A stretch of 64,000 nucleotides of DNA from positions 1-64,000 of the forward strand of contig NZ_RDQF01000030.1 of the NCBI RefSeq assembly GCF_004114425.1. Direction: 5' to 3'. Below the pieces are notes generated by a model. It saw only the letters and a program-made list of their open reading frames with translations, made no database searches and was not told where the DNA came from. A program made the position numbers and the translations under genes. Below are positions 43,515-53,154 of the stretch, one piece after another. Every line of letters starts with the position of its first letter. Position 1 is the first letter of the stretch. Source of the DNA: Bradyrhizobium vignae. Lineage in GTDB: Bacteria > Pseudomonadota > Alphaproteobacteria > Rhizobiales > Xanthobacteraceae.

Positions 43515-44801
43515 ATGGAGACCATTCGAGCCTATTTGGAACGAAAGCACGAGGAACTCAGGCTCTTGAACGACTGCCTGAGAAGCCGGCTCGATTTAGC
43601 GCGTCCGTGTTCCGTCGACGACGTCGTCAGATCCAAGTTCCAGATCACTGCGGCGCTGAGGGCGGAGCACGAATTGCATGAGTGGAAGGCGACGGAGACA
43701 GCGTGGTCGCATACGGCCGATCTCGCCAGCGGGCCGTTCGAGTTCAGTTACGACTACCAGAGGGCCGATCTTACGGTACGCGGTCCTTCGTTCTACGAGT
43801 TCGAGGGCGGCCGCGCGAGCACGGCGATCTACACCGCCTCGGGCATGGCCGCGATCTCCGCCGTACTGCTCGCCTCCGCGCGGTTCGTGGAGAAGGCCGA
43901 TATCCTCGTGCTTCCGGGCGCCTACGGCGAGACGCTGGAGCTGATCCGGGCCTTCGTCCCTCATTTGCGGCTCGAGGCTTTGAAGCTGCCGCTCGGCGAT
44001 GCGTTTGCACCAATAAGTTCGCCGCGTATACTTCTGTTGGATTCCTGCTCCTTCGCCGGCGCCTTCGACGCGGTGCTGCGCTGTGACGGATCTAGCCTCG
44101 ATCTCCTGATTTTCGATACGACATGCTTCGCCGGCAGGTCAGGCCGCATCCGGCGTGTCCAGAGGTGGGCCCGCCGATACGGAATTCCGCTGGTGTTGGT
44201 GAGAAGCCACAACAAGCTCGATTCGCTCGGAGCGGAATATGGCCGGCTCGGCTCGGCCGTTTTCGTGCATTGGAATGCGCATCAGCCGCGGGCAGGGGGC
44301 GTTGAATGGAAACGTCTCGCGTCCGAAACCCGAAACGCGGTGCGGCTGCTCGGCGGCGCGGCGTTGCCGGCCCACTTCCCACCCTTCGCCGGCAGTGCGG
44401 CGTATTGGGCGCTCACGAAGCGGCGCGTTGCGGCAATCCTGCGCAACGGCCGCAGCACGGCTCGACATTTTGCTGCGAAGCTTCCGGCGCGCTCGGCCGA
44501 GCTTCACTTCACCCACGGTCTATACGTGACCCTCCATGGAAGGCGCGTGCTCGACGAGGCGGCAGCGCGGCAGGCTGCCGAGGACATGAGCAGCGCATTG
44601 CACCGGGAGGGCTTTCCCATCCGCCACGCCGGCAGCTTCGGCTTCGATTTCGCAGCGACCGAGTGGTTTCACGACGCGACCACGAATCAGTACAGCGTCC
44701 GGGTGGCCGTCCCGGATCTTCCGACGGAGCTTTGGAATGATCTGGCCGCAGCGATTGCCGTGTGGTGGCGGACGCATCGGGCGGCAGGTGATGAAGGGTG
44801 A
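43515..44801 (+). CDS. Uncharacterised PLP-dependent enzyme, aspartate aminotransferase fold
   Basis: 428 aa from the ATG at 43515. It has the fold-type I hallmarks: phosphate-binding TASGMAAISAVLLASA (residues 107-122), the pyridine-nitrogen Asp201 in LLIFDTTCFAGRSG and the Schiff-base Lys234 in RSHNKLDSLGAEYGRLGS. This is closest in layout to Cys/Met-metabolism enzymes (S..K). The 80-residue helical N-terminal extension (METIRAYLERKHEELRLLND) is not typical. The usual gamma-family substrate Arg near the end is not obvious. The reaction is unknown. It stands apart from metabolic operons. Confidence 0.75.
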   Translation: METIRAYLERKHEELRLLNDCLRSRLDLARPCSVDDVVRSKFQITAALRAEHELHEWKATETAWSHTADLASGPFEFSYDYQRADLTVRGPSFYEFEGGRASTAIYTASGMAAISAVLLASARFVEKADILVLPGAYGETLELIRAFVPHLRLEALKLPLGDAFAPISSPRILLLDSCSFAGAFDAVLRCDGSSLDLLIFDTTCFAGRSGRIRRVQRWARRYGIPLVLVRSHNKLDSLGAEYGRLGSAVFVHWNAHQPRAGGVEWKRLASETRNAVRLLGGAALPAHFPPFAGSAAYWALTKRRVAAILRNGRSTARHFAAKLPARSAELHFTHGLYVTLHGRRVLDEAAARQAAEDMSSALHREGFPIRHAGSFGFDFAATEWFHDATTNQYSVRVAVPDLPTELWNDLAAAIAVWWRTHRAAGDEG

Positions 44802-44835
44802 ATTTTGTTGGTAGCCCGAAAGGAGGACGCATCAA

Positions 44836-45078
44836 TCAGTCGACCGCCAGGCAATGCTCCAGGCGTGATTTCTCGTGGCCGCGGCGCGCCCAATCCTGAA
44901 CGGCAAAGGCAAGGTGATGCTGCCCCATTGCGGTGCCAATGATCGAAGCCTCGGCCACCTTGACCGGCCTCGTGACCACATTGGTGTTCACCACGCCCGC
45001 GTCGATTGCCAAATACGACATCGCAACGATCGCGACCGCAGATGCGATCGCCATTCTCGTCAACTCGGATTGCTGCAT
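44836..45078 (-). CDS. Small membrane or exported protein (80 aa)
   Basis: From the ATG at 45078: MQQSELTRMAIASAVAIVAM followed by SYLAIDAGVVNTNVVTRPVK. A hydrophobic start (signal or anchor) then VAEASIIGTAMGQHHLAFAV and a polar tail. An ATG at 45099 would add a few residues without hydrophobic logic. No family recognised. It is convergent with the PLP-enzyme gene. Confidence 0.55.
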   Translation of the reverse strand: MQQSELTRMAIASAVAIVAMSYLAIDAGVVNTNVVTRPVKVAEASIIGTAMGQHHLAFAVQDWARRGHEKSRLEHCLAVD

Positions 45079-45195
45079 TAAGAAACCTGTCGGGCGCATC
45101 TCGCCCGGCGCTTACATAGGGCTGATCGGCGCCGTTCAAAGGCCGGCGTATGGTTAACCCACGCGTTCGTGAAGGGACGTTGACTGTCAATGGAC

Positions 45196-45272
45196 TGGCG
45201 ATCCCGGCAGGACTCGAACCTGCAACCCGCGGAGTAGAAATCCGCTACTCTATCCAGTTGAGCTACGGGACC
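45196..45272 (-). tRNA. tRNA-Arg (anticodon UCU)
   Basis: 77 bases with encoded CCA. Acceptor ggtcccg/cgggatc (one G-U pair), D-arm agctcaactggatagagt, anticodon stem gcgga/tccgc with loop TTTCTAC (anticodon TCT), T-arm with GTTCGAGTC, and terminal CCA at 45196-45198 (complement). All arms pair. It reads AGA codons. No att-like duplication of its 3' end seen nearby. Confidence 0.93.
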
Positions 45273-45676
45273 GTCTTGAGCCGGCCGGTTTGGGCGGCTG
45301 GCCGTTCATCTAGTATGCCAATATGAAAAATTGGGTCTTTCGCCAAGCCTGAACCGAACCGTTTTCCTCATTGCCGCGACAAAGCGGAACGGTGGGGTGT
45401 CAGGGTGCCGGGTTGAGCGGCAGTGGACTGGACGATGGATCACATCGCCGGGACCGCTGAATAGCTTCCGGGACACGGCCGCCGGTCGACTGGTCGGGTA
45501 GTGCTGCGCCATCAGGACGGCGTGCGCGGCGGTATCTTGATCGGTCTCCTCTGGGCTTGCCTTTTCATGGCGAATGCGACGATTTGCACCTTTGGTTCCA
45601 TCGCCTTGAGTCCGTCACCTTTCCGCGCATTTCTTGCGACAAGCGGCGTTCGTCCGCGATTTCCGGGAGTCCATCC
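45273..45676. other. Leader of the alpha-2-macroglobulin operon
   Basis: Between tRNA-Arg and the macroglobulin gene, 400 bases with no supported gene. The macroglobulin frame is open from 45557, but those residues lack protein character before the signal peptide. Promoters for both should lie here; none is strong by eye. Confidence 0.4.
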
Positions 45677-48600
45677 ATGATCGGTCTTGTTCGCGCCGTC
45701 ACAATCTGCGCCGCGCTGGCGCTCGGCCTTAACGCGGCGCAGGCCGCCGACAAGGCCTTCAAGCGCGACGATCTCGCCGATTCCGCAATCAAGCTCGAGG
45801 CGCAGATCAAGAGCGAGGCGGGGCCGGTCGCCAAGACCAACGCGACGCTGCGCACGGATGCTGACGCGGCCTTCAGGCGCAATGATTACCGCACCGGACT
45901 GTCGGTGCTCGGCCAGATTGCGGCCACGACCCCCGATGATGCCGGCAACTGGCTGCGGCTCGCCAAGGTGATCTTCCAGATCTGGCCGAAGAATTCGAGC
46001 GAGCAGACCTTCCTGCTGGAGCGCGCTTCGACCGCGGCCTACATCGCTTACATGCGCGCCGGCAATCCGGGCGAGGAGGCGGACGCGCTCGCCGTCCTCG
46101 GCAAGTCGCTGGCCGAACGCAAGCTGTGGCGGCCGGCGCTGGATTCGCTGCGGCTGTCGCTCGACCTGCGCGAGGTCGCCGATGTCCGCGGGCAGTACGA
46201 GAAGATGCGCGACGAGCACGGCTTCCGGCTGCTCGACTATACCGTGGACTCGGACTCGGCGAGCCCGCGTGCCTGCTTCCAGTTCTCTGAAGAGCTCGCC
46301 AAGCGCACCGACTTCGCGCCGTTCCTGGCGCTGGCGGGGCAGGACAAGCCGGCGCTGTCGGCCGAGGGCAAGCAGCTCTGCGTCGATGGGCTGAAGCACG
46401 GCGAACGCTACAACATCAACCTGCGCGCCGGCTTGCCCTCCACGGTGAAGGAGGGCCTGCCGAAATCGGCCGAGTTCAACATCTATGTGCGCGATCGCAA
46501 GCCCTTCGTGCGCTTCACCAGCCGCGCCTATGTGCTGCCGCGGACCGGCCAGCGCGGCATTCCCGTGGTCAGCGTCAACACGCCCGCGGTCAACATCAAC
46601 GTCTTCCGGATCGGCGACCGCAACCTGATCAACACGGTGGTCGACAGCGATTTCCAGAAGACGCTGACCAAGTACCAGCTCAGCGATCTCGGCGACGAGC
46701 GCGGCGTCAAGGTCTGGTCCGGCGAGCTTTCGACCGCTATGACGCTGAACCAGGACGTCACCACCGCGTTCCCGGTCGACCAGGCGCTCGGCGAGCTCCA
46801 GCCCGGCGTCTACGTGATGACTGCCGCGGCCAAGAGCCCCGGTTCGGACGACGACTACCAGCTCGCGACGCAATGGTTCATCGTCTCCGACCTCGGGGTG
46901 TCGGCCTATTCCGGCAATGACGGCATCCATGTCTTCGTCAACTCGCTGGCTTCGACCGATCCGGTCGGCAAGGCCGAGGTGCGGCTGGTCGCCCGCAACA
47001 ACGAGATCCTGGCGACGCGCAAAACCGACGATTCCGGTCACGTGCTGTTCGAGGCGGGCCTCGCGCGCGGCGAGGGCGGCCTGTCGCCGGCGATGCTGAC
47101 GGTCACCGGCGAGAAGGCGGACTATGCCTTCCTGAGCCTGAAGACCTCCGCCTTTGATCTGTCCGACCGCGGCGTCTCGGGGCGCGCTGTTCCGGCGGGA
47201 GCCGACGCCTTCGTCTATGCCGAGCGCGGCGTCTACCGCTCCAGCGAAACCGTCTATCTGACCGCGCTGTTGCGCGATGGCCAGGGCAATGCCGTCACCG
47301 GCGGGCCGATGACGCTGGTGGTCGAGCGCCCCGACGGCGTCGAATTCCGCCGCGCCTCGCTGGCGGACCAGGGCGCCGGAGGCCGTACGCTCGCCGTGCC
47401 GCTCAATTCGGCCGTTCCGACCGGGACGTGGCGCGTGCGCGCCTTCACCGATCCGAAGGGCTCCTCCGTCGGCGAGACCACCTTCATGGTCGAGGACTAC
47501 GTGCCCGATAGAATCGAATTCGACTTGTCCGCCAAGGACAAAGTGATCAAGGCCAACGCTCCAGTGGAGCTGAAGGCCGACGGTCATTTCCTCTATGGCG
47601 CGCCGGCCTCGGGCCTTGCGCTCGAAGGCGACATGCTGATCGCGCCTGCGAGCGAACGCCCGGGCTTTGCCGGCTACCAGTTCGGCGTCGCCGACGAGGA
47701 GACCACCTCGAATGAGCGCACGCCGCTGGAAAATCTCCCCGAGGCCGATGCCAACGGCGTCGCCACCTTCCCGGTCACGCTGGACAAGCAGCCGACCTCG
47801 ACGCGGCCGCAGGAGGCGCAGATCTTCGTCCGCATGGTCGAGACCGGCGGCCGCGCCGTCGAGCGCAAGATCGTGCTGCCGGTCGCGCCAGCCGCGGCGC
47901 AGATCGGCATCAAGCCGCTGTTCGGAGACAAGAACGTCGCCGAGGGGGACAAGGCCGAGTTCGATGTCGTGTTCGTCTCGCCTGAGGGCAAGACGCTGCG
48001 CCGCGACGGCCTGCGCTACGAGCTCCTGAAGATGGAGTCGCGCTACCAATGGTATCGCCAGAACAATTACTGGGAGTACGAGCCCGTCAAATCGACCTCG
48101 CGCGTCGCCGACGGCGACGTCACGATCCCTGCCGACAACCCGGCGCGGATCTCGCTCACGCCGCAACCCGGCCGCTACCGGCTTGATGTGAAGTCGAACG
48201 ACGCTGACGGCCCGGTGACCTCGGTGCAGTTCGATGTCGGCTGGTATTCCGACGGCAGCGCCGATACGCCGGACCTGCTGGAGACCTCGATCGACAAGCC
48301 GCAATACGCCTCCGGCGACACCATGACGGTGTCGGTCAATGTGCGCAGTGCCGGCAAGCTCACCATCAACGTGCTCGGCGACCGTCTGCTGACGACGCAA
48401 ACCATCGACGTCAAGGAGGGCACCGCCCAGGTCAAGCTTCCGGTCGGCAAGGACTGGGGCACCGGAGCCTATGTGGTGGCGACGCTGCGCCGTCCGCTCG
48501 ATGCCGCCGCCCAGCGCATGCCGGGCCGGGCGATCGGTCTGAAATGGTTCGGTATCGACAAGCAGACCCGCACGCTGCAGGTGAAGCTGACGCCGCCGGC

Positions 48601-50881
48601 GCTGATCCGGCCGAACTCCACGCTGAAGATCCCGGTCAAGCTCGAGGGTCTCAATCCGGGCGAGGACGCCAAAATCGTCATCGCCGCGGTCGATGTCGGC
48701 ATTCTCAATCTCACCAATTACAAGCCGCCGGCGCCGGATGATTACTATCTCGGCCAGCGCCGTCTGAGCGCCGAGATCCGCGATCTCTACGGGCAGCTCA
48801 TCGACGGCATGTCGGGCACGCGCGGCCAGATCAAGTCCGGCGGCGATGCCGGTGCGGGAGAGCTCCAGGGCTCACCGCCCACGCAGAAGCCGCTCGCGCT
48901 CTATTCCGGCATCGTCACGGTCGCTGCCGACGGCACTGCGGAAGTGAGCTTCGACATTCCGGAGTTTGCCGGCACCGCGCGCGTGATGGCCGTGGCATGG
49001 ACCGCGACCAAGCTCGGCCGCGCCAACACCGATGTCGTGATCCGCGATCCCGTGGTGCTGACGACGACGCTCCCGCGCTTCCTGCTCAACGGCGACCACG
49101 GCACGGTCAATCTGGAGATCGACAATGTTGAGGGCCAGGCCGGCGACTACGTCATCGACGTGAAGACCGGCGGCCCGGTGAAGATGACCGGCAATCCCGC
49201 CACCGCGGTCAGGCTCGCCGCCAAGCAGCGCAACTCCTTCGCGCTCGCGCTCGATGCGACCGCGGCGGGGCAGGCGACGCTCGACGTCGACATCAAGGGG
49301 CCGAATGGCCTGGCGCTGGCGCGGCACTACGCGTTCGACGTCAAGGCAGCGACGCAGGTGCTGGCGCGGCGTTCGATCCGCACGCTGGCGAAGGGCGAGA
49401 GCCTGACGCTGACCTCGGACATGTTCAGTGATCTCGTGCCGGGCACCGGCAGCGTCTCGGTCTCGGCGAGCCTGTCGACCGCGCTCGATGCGGCGACGAT
49501 CCTGAAAGCGCTCGACCGCTATCCCTATGGCTGCTCGGAACAGATCACCAGCCGGGCCATGCCGCTGCTCTATGTCAACGAGCTCGCGGCCGGCGCGCAC
49601 CTCGCCATGGACACCGAGGTCGACCAGCGCATCCGCGACGCCATCGAACGTCTGTTGGCGCGTCAGGGCTCGAACGGCTCGTTTGGACTGTGGTCCGCGG
49701 GCGGCGACGATGCCTGGCTCGACGCGTACGTGACGGACTTCCTCACCCGGGCCCGCGAAAAGGGCTTTGCGGTGCCTGATGTGCTGTTCAAGAACGCGCT
49801 CGATCGGATCCGCAACTCCGTCGTCAACGCCAACGAGCCGGAAAAGGACGGTGGGCGCGATCTCGCCTACGGCCTCTACGTGCTCGCGCGTAACGGCGCA
49901 GCGCCGATCGGCGATCTCCGCTATCTCGCCGACACCAAGCTCGCCAACCTCGCAACGCCGATTGCGAAGTCGCAGCTTGCGGCGGCGCTCGCTCTGGTCG
50001 GCGACCGCAACCGCGCCGAACGGGTCTATGGCGCCGCGCTCGACAGCCTCGCGCCAAAGCCCGTGCTCGAGTTCGGCCGCACCGACTATGGCTCGCAGCT
50101 TCGCGATGCCGCAGCTTTGGTCTCGCTCGCCAGCGAAGGCAACGCGCCGAGGACGACGCTAACCCAGGCAGTGTCGCGGGTCGAGACCGCGCGTGGACTC
50201 ACGCCCTACACCTCTACGCAGGAGAATGCGTGGCTGGTGCTGGCGGCGCGGGCGCTGGCCAAGGAGAACCTGTCCATCGAGGTGGACGGCCAGCCGGTCA
50301 AAACTGCGCTCTATCGCAGCTACAAGGCGGACGCGCTGAGCGGCAAGCCGCTGAAGATCACCAACACCGGCGACGCACCGGTGCAGGCGGTGGTCTCGGT
50401 GTCGGGCTCTCCGGTCACTCCGGAGCCGGCGGCGTCCAACGGCTTCAAGATCGAGCGCAGCTACTTCACGCTCGACGGCAAGCCCGCCGACGTCAGCAAG
50501 GTCAAGCAGAACCAGCGCTTCGCGGTGGTGCTGAAGATCACCGAGGCCAAGCCCGAATACGGTCACATCATGGTGTCCGACTATCTGCCGGCGGGTCTGG
50601 AGATCGACAACCCGAAGCTGGTGTCCTCCGGCGACAGCGGCACGCTGGACTGGATCGAGGATGGCGAGGAGCCCGAAGACACCGAGTTCCGTGACGACCG
50701 CTTCACTGCGGCCGTGGACCGGGCCTCGGATTCCAAGTCGGTCTTCACCGTCGCCTACCTCGTGCGCGCGGTCTCGCCCGGCAAATACGTGCTGCCGCAA
50801 GCCTATGTCGAGGACATGTACAATCCCTCGCGCTATGGTCGCACCGGTACGGGCACCGTCGAGGTGCGGGCGGCGAAGTGA
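45677..50881 (+). CDS. Bacterial alpha-2-macroglobulin (YfhM/MagD-like)
   Basis: 1734 aa; periplasmic protease trap thought to work with PBP1C in repairing breached cell walls. The ATG at 45677 gives a signal peptide (MIGLVRAVTICAALALGLNA ending AQAAD). There is no lipobox, so it may be soluble. Macroglobulin domains include VFVYAERGVYRSSETVYLTA, the MG family entry, then many beta-sandwich domains. The thioester motif is intact: PYGCSEQITSRAMPLLY with Cys1286 and Gln1289 (CxEQ). The C-terminal receptor-like region is SDYLPAGLEIDNPKLVSSG. It ends 27 bases before pbpC. Confidence 0.93.
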   Translation: MIGLVRAVTICAALALGLNAAQAADKAFKRDDLADSAIKLEAQIKSEAGPVAKTNATLRTDADAAFRRNDYRTGLSVLGQIAATTPDDAGNWLRLAKVIFQIWPKNSSEQTFLLERASTAAYIAYMRAGNPGEEADALAVLGKSLAERKLWRPALDSLRLSLDLREVADVRGQYEKMRDEHGFRLLDYTVDSDSASPRACFQFSEELAKRTDFAPFLALAGQDKPALSAEGKQLCVDGLKHGERYNINLRAGLPSTVKEGLPKSAEFNIYVRDRKPFVRFTSRAYVLPRTGQRGIPVVSVNTPAVNINVFRIGDRNLINTVVDSDFQKTLTKYQLSDLGDERGVKVWSGELSTAMTLNQDVTTAFPVDQALGELQPGVYVMTAAAKSPGSDDDYQLATQWFIVSDLGVSAYSGNDGIHVFVNSLASTDPVGKAEVRLVARNNEILATRKTDDSGHVLFEAGLARGEGGLSPAMLTVTGEKADYAFLSLKTSAFDLSDRGVSGRAVPAGADAFVYAERGVYRSSETVYLTALLRDGQGNAVTGGPMTLVVERPDGVEFRRASLADQGAGGRTLAVPLNSAVPTGTWRVRAFTDPKGSSVGETTFMVEDYVPDRIEFDLSAKDKVIKANAPVELKADGHFLYGAPASGLALEGDMLIAPASERPGFAGYQFGVADEETTSNERTPLENLPEADANGVATFPVTLDKQPTSTRPQEAQIFVRMVETGGRAVERKIVLPVAPAAAQIGIKPLFGDKNVAEGDKAEFDVVFVSPEGKTLRRDGLRYELLKMESRYQWYRQNNYWEYEPVKSTSRVADGDVTIPADNPARISLTPQPGRYRLDVKSNDADGPVTSVQFDVGWYSDGSADTPDLLETSIDKPQYASGDTMTVSVNVRSAGKLTINVLGDRLLTTQTIDVKEGTAQVKLPVGKDWGTGAYVVATLRRPLDAAAQRMPGRAIGLKWFGIDKQTRTLQVKLTPPALIRPNSTLKIPVKLEGLNPGEDAKIVIAAVDVGILNLTNYKPPAPDDYYLGQRRLSAEIRDLYGQLIDGMSGTRGQIKSGGDAGAGELQGSPPTQKPLALYSGIVTVAADGTAEVSFDIPEFAGTARVMAVAWTATKLGRANTDVVIRDPVVLTTTLPRFLLNGDHGTVNLEIDNVEGQAGDYVIDVKTGGPVKMTGNPATAVRLAAKQRNSFALALDATAAGQATLDVDIKGPNGLALARHYAFDVKAATQVLARRSIRTLAKGESLTLTSDMFSDLVPGTGSVSVSASLSTALDAATILKALDRYPYGCSEQITSRAMPLLYVNELAAGAHLAMDTEVDQRIRDAIERLLARQGSNGSFGLWSAGGDDAWLDAYVTDFLTRAREKGFAVPDVLFKNALDRIRNSVVNANEPEKDGGRDLAYGLYVLARNGAAPIGDLRYLADTKLANLATPIAKSQLAAALALVGDRNRAERVYGAALDSLAPKPVLEFGRTDYGSQLRDAAALVSLASEGNAPRTTLTQAVSRVETARGLTPYTSTQENAWLVLAARALAKENLSIEVDGQPVKTALYRSYKADALSGKPLKITNTGDAPVQAVVSVSGSPVTPEPAASNGFKIERSYFTLDGKPADVSKVKQNQRFAVVLKITEAKPEYGHIMVSDYLPAGLEIDNPKLVSSGDSGTLDWIEDGEEPEDTEFRDDRFTAAVDRASDSKSVFTVAYLVRAVSPGKYVLPQAYVEDMYNPSRYGRTGTGTVEVRAAK

Positions 50882-50908
50882 GCCGGGCTCGAATCTGAGT
50901 TGAAGTGA

Positions 50909-53104
50909 ATGAGCGCAGCGGAGCCACATCATCAGTCGTCATGCCCGGGCTTGACCCGGGCATCCGCGGCCGCACAGGCGGTGGATGACGGCGTGGATGG
51001 CCGGGTCAAGCCCGGCCATGACGAGCGGAGAGCGCAACTCGCCTTTCGCCTCCTCTCCGCCGCCGCTCTCACCCTCATCCTCGCCATCACCGGCTTCGTC
51101 GCCTGGGTCTACTCCCTCGGTCCTCTCCCGCTCGAGGAAGCACGCCAGGTCTCCACCACCATCGTCGACCGCAACGGCAAGCTGCTGCGCGCCTATGCCA
51201 TGGCGGACGGGCGCTGGCGGTTGCCGGTCGATGCCAGGACCAACGTCGATCCGACTTATCTCAAGCTGCTGTTCGCCTATGAGGACCAGCGCTTCTATGC
51301 CCATGACGGCATCGATCCGTTGGCGCTGGGGCGCGCGGCGTTGCAGCTCGGGACGCGCGGCCACATCGTCTCGGGCGGCTCGACCATCACCATGCAGCTC
51401 GCGCGGCTGATGGAGCCGCGGCGGCAACGTTCGCTCTACGCAAAACTGCGGCAGATGGTGCGTGCGATCGAAATCGAGCGCGGCATGAGCAAGGAGCAGA
51501 TCCTCGATCTCTATCTGGCGCTCGCACCCTATGGCGGCAATCTCGAAGGCATCCGCGCGGCGTCCATCGCCTATCTCGGCAAGGAGCCGAAGCGCCTGTC
51601 GCTGGCGGAAGCCGCAATGCTGGTCGCACTGCCGCAATCGCCGGAGACGCGCCGGCTCGACCGCTACCCTGATGCGGCGCGCAAGGCGCGCGATCGCGTG
51701 CTCGACCGCATGGTCGAGGAGCACGTGATCAGTGCCGACGACGCCAAGCAGGCCAAGGCGGTGCCCGTGCCGAAACTGCGCAAGCCGATGCCGATCCTGG
51801 CGCCGCACGCCTCCGACACCGCGCTTTCGACAGTCAAGGACAAGCCGGTCATCAAGCTGACGCTCGATGCGAACTTGCAGAAGGTACTGGAGCCGCTGGC
51901 GCGCGACCGCGCCGTTGCGCTTGGGCCGAACATCTCGGTCGGCATCATCGTGGTGGACAATGAGAGCGGCGACGTGCTCGCCCGCGTCGGCTCGGCCGAT
52001 TATTTCGACGAGAGCCGGGCAGGGCAGGTCGACATGACCCGCGCCATCCGCTCGCCGGGCTCGACGCTGAAACCCTTCATCTATGGGCTCGCCTTCGAGG
52101 ATGGCTTCGTCCATCCGGAGAGCCTGATCGACGATCGGCCGGTCCGCTTCGGCTCCTACGCGCCGGAAAATTTCGACATGACGTTCCAGGGCACGGTGCC
52201 GGTGAGGAAGGCGCTGCAATTGTCGCTGAACGTGCCCGCCATCGTGCTGCTCGACCGCGTCGGCTCGAGCCGGCTGGCCTCGCGGCTGCGCCAGGCCGGC
52301 GGCAATCTGGTTCTGCCCAAGGACGAGACGCCAGGGCTCGCCATGGGTCTCGGCGGCGTTGGCGTCACGCTCCAGGACCTCGCCCAGCTCTATGCGGGCT
52401 TTGCCCGTCTCGGCACCACCAAGCCACTGCGGGAGATCATGGCCGACAAGGATGACCGTGAGCCGCTCCGGCTGCTGGATCAGGTCGCGGCCTGGCAGGT
52501 CGGCAACGTGCTGCTGGGAACGCCACCGCCGGAGAACGCCGCCCACAACCGGATCGCGTTCAAGACCGGGACCTCTTACGGCTATCGCGACGCCTGGTCG
52601 GTCGGCTTCGACGGCCGTATGACCATCGGCGTCTGGGTCGGCCGTCCGGACGGCGCGCCGGTTCCCGGGCTGATCGGACGTGTCGCCGCCGCACCCATCC
52701 TGTTCGACGCCTTTGCCCGCAGCGGCAAGACGCTCGCGCCGTTGCCGAAGGCTCCTCGGGGAACCCTGGTGGCCGGCAACGCCAAGCTGCCGCTGCCCCT
52801 GAAGCGGTTCCGCCCGGTCGGGGAACTGGTGCGCAACGGAGGCGAGCAGGCGCTGCACATTCAGTTTCCGCTCAACGGCTCGCGGATCGACGTCGATCGA
52901 TCGGGGGGCCGGGAAAGCGCAGCCATGCCGGTCAAAGTCGCCGGCGGCGTGCTGCCCATGACCGTCATGGTTAACGGCACTGCGCTTGGCGAGATTGACG
53001 GCCGCCGTCAGCGGCTGATCGATCCGCCCGGTCCGGGCTTTGCCCGGCTCACCGTGATCGACGCCACGGGCGCCGCGGACACAGTCGTCATTCGAATTCA
53101 ATGA
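50909..53104 (+). CDS. pbpC: Penicillin-binding protein 1C
   Basis: 731 aa; makes and cross-links peptidoglycan from the inner membrane. One transmembrane helix at about residues 45-70 (AAALTLILAITGFVAWVYSL). Glycosyltransferase-51: Glu125 in FAYEDQRFYAHDGIDPLALG, GGSTITMQLARL, APYGGNLEGIRAASIAYLGK. Transpeptidase: Ser385-x-x-Lys388 in GSTLKPFIYG, SLN (QLSLNVP) and KTGT at Lys552. A C-terminal BiPBP_C domain ends the protein. Residues 10-40 are encoded by a palindromic repeat, so the true start may be later. Confidence 0.92.
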   Translation: MSAAEPHHQSSCPGLTRASAAAQAVDDGVDGRVKPGHDERRAQLAFRLLSAAALTLILAITGFVAWVYSLGPLPLEEARQVSTTIVDRNGKLLRAYAMADGRWRLPVDARTNVDPTYLKLLFAYEDQRFYAHDGIDPLALGRAALQLGTRGHIVSGGSTITMQLARLMEPRRQRSLYAKLRQMVRAIEIERGMSKEQILDLYLALAPYGGNLEGIRAASIAYLGKEPKRLSLAEAAMLVALPQSPETRRLDRYPDAARKARDRVLDRMVEEHVISADDAKQAKAVPVPKLRKPMPILAPHASDTALSTVKDKPVIKLTLDANLQKVLEPLARDRAVALGPNISVGIIVVDNESGDVLARVGSADYFDESRAGQVDMTRAIRSPGSTLKPFIYGLAFEDGFVHPESLIDDRPVRFGSYAPENFDMTFQGTVPVRKALQLSLNVPAIVLLDRVGSSRLASRLRQAGGNLVLPKDETPGLAMGLGGVGVTLQDLAQLYAGFARLGTTKPLREIMADKDDREPLRLLDQVAAWQVGNVLLGTPPPENAAHNRIAFKTGTSYGYRDAWSVGFDGRMTIGVWVGRPDGAPVPGLIGRVAAAPILFDAFARSGKTLAPLPKAPRGTLVAGNAKLPLPLKRFRPVGELVRNGGEQALHIQFPLNGSRIDVDRSGGRESAAMPVKVAGGVLPMTVMVNGTALGEIDGRRQRLIDPPGPGFARLTVIDATGAADTVVIRIQ
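50937..51023. repeat. Palindromic repeat inside the pbpC 5' end
   Basis: cgtcatgcccgggcttgacc... on the left is mirrored by ...gggtcaagcccggccatgacg on the right, 87 bases in total. This is a recognisable Bradyrhizobium intergenic repeat. Here it lies within the annotated coding frame of pbpC, adding about 29 residues to its N-terminus if the ATG at 50909 is used. Confidence 0.8.
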
Positions 53105-53154
53105 CCCTTCCTTAAGCGGTTGTGGCGATGGCGGTTTCAGCGTAAGCGGAACCA

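Noticed and set aside
45196..45272. tRNA-Arg as an attachment site
   Set aside because: No second copy of its 3' end and no integrase nearby.
45512..48400. 962-aa minus-strand frame
   Set aside because: Antisense to alpha-2-macroglobulin; composition typical of high-GC shadows, no domain.
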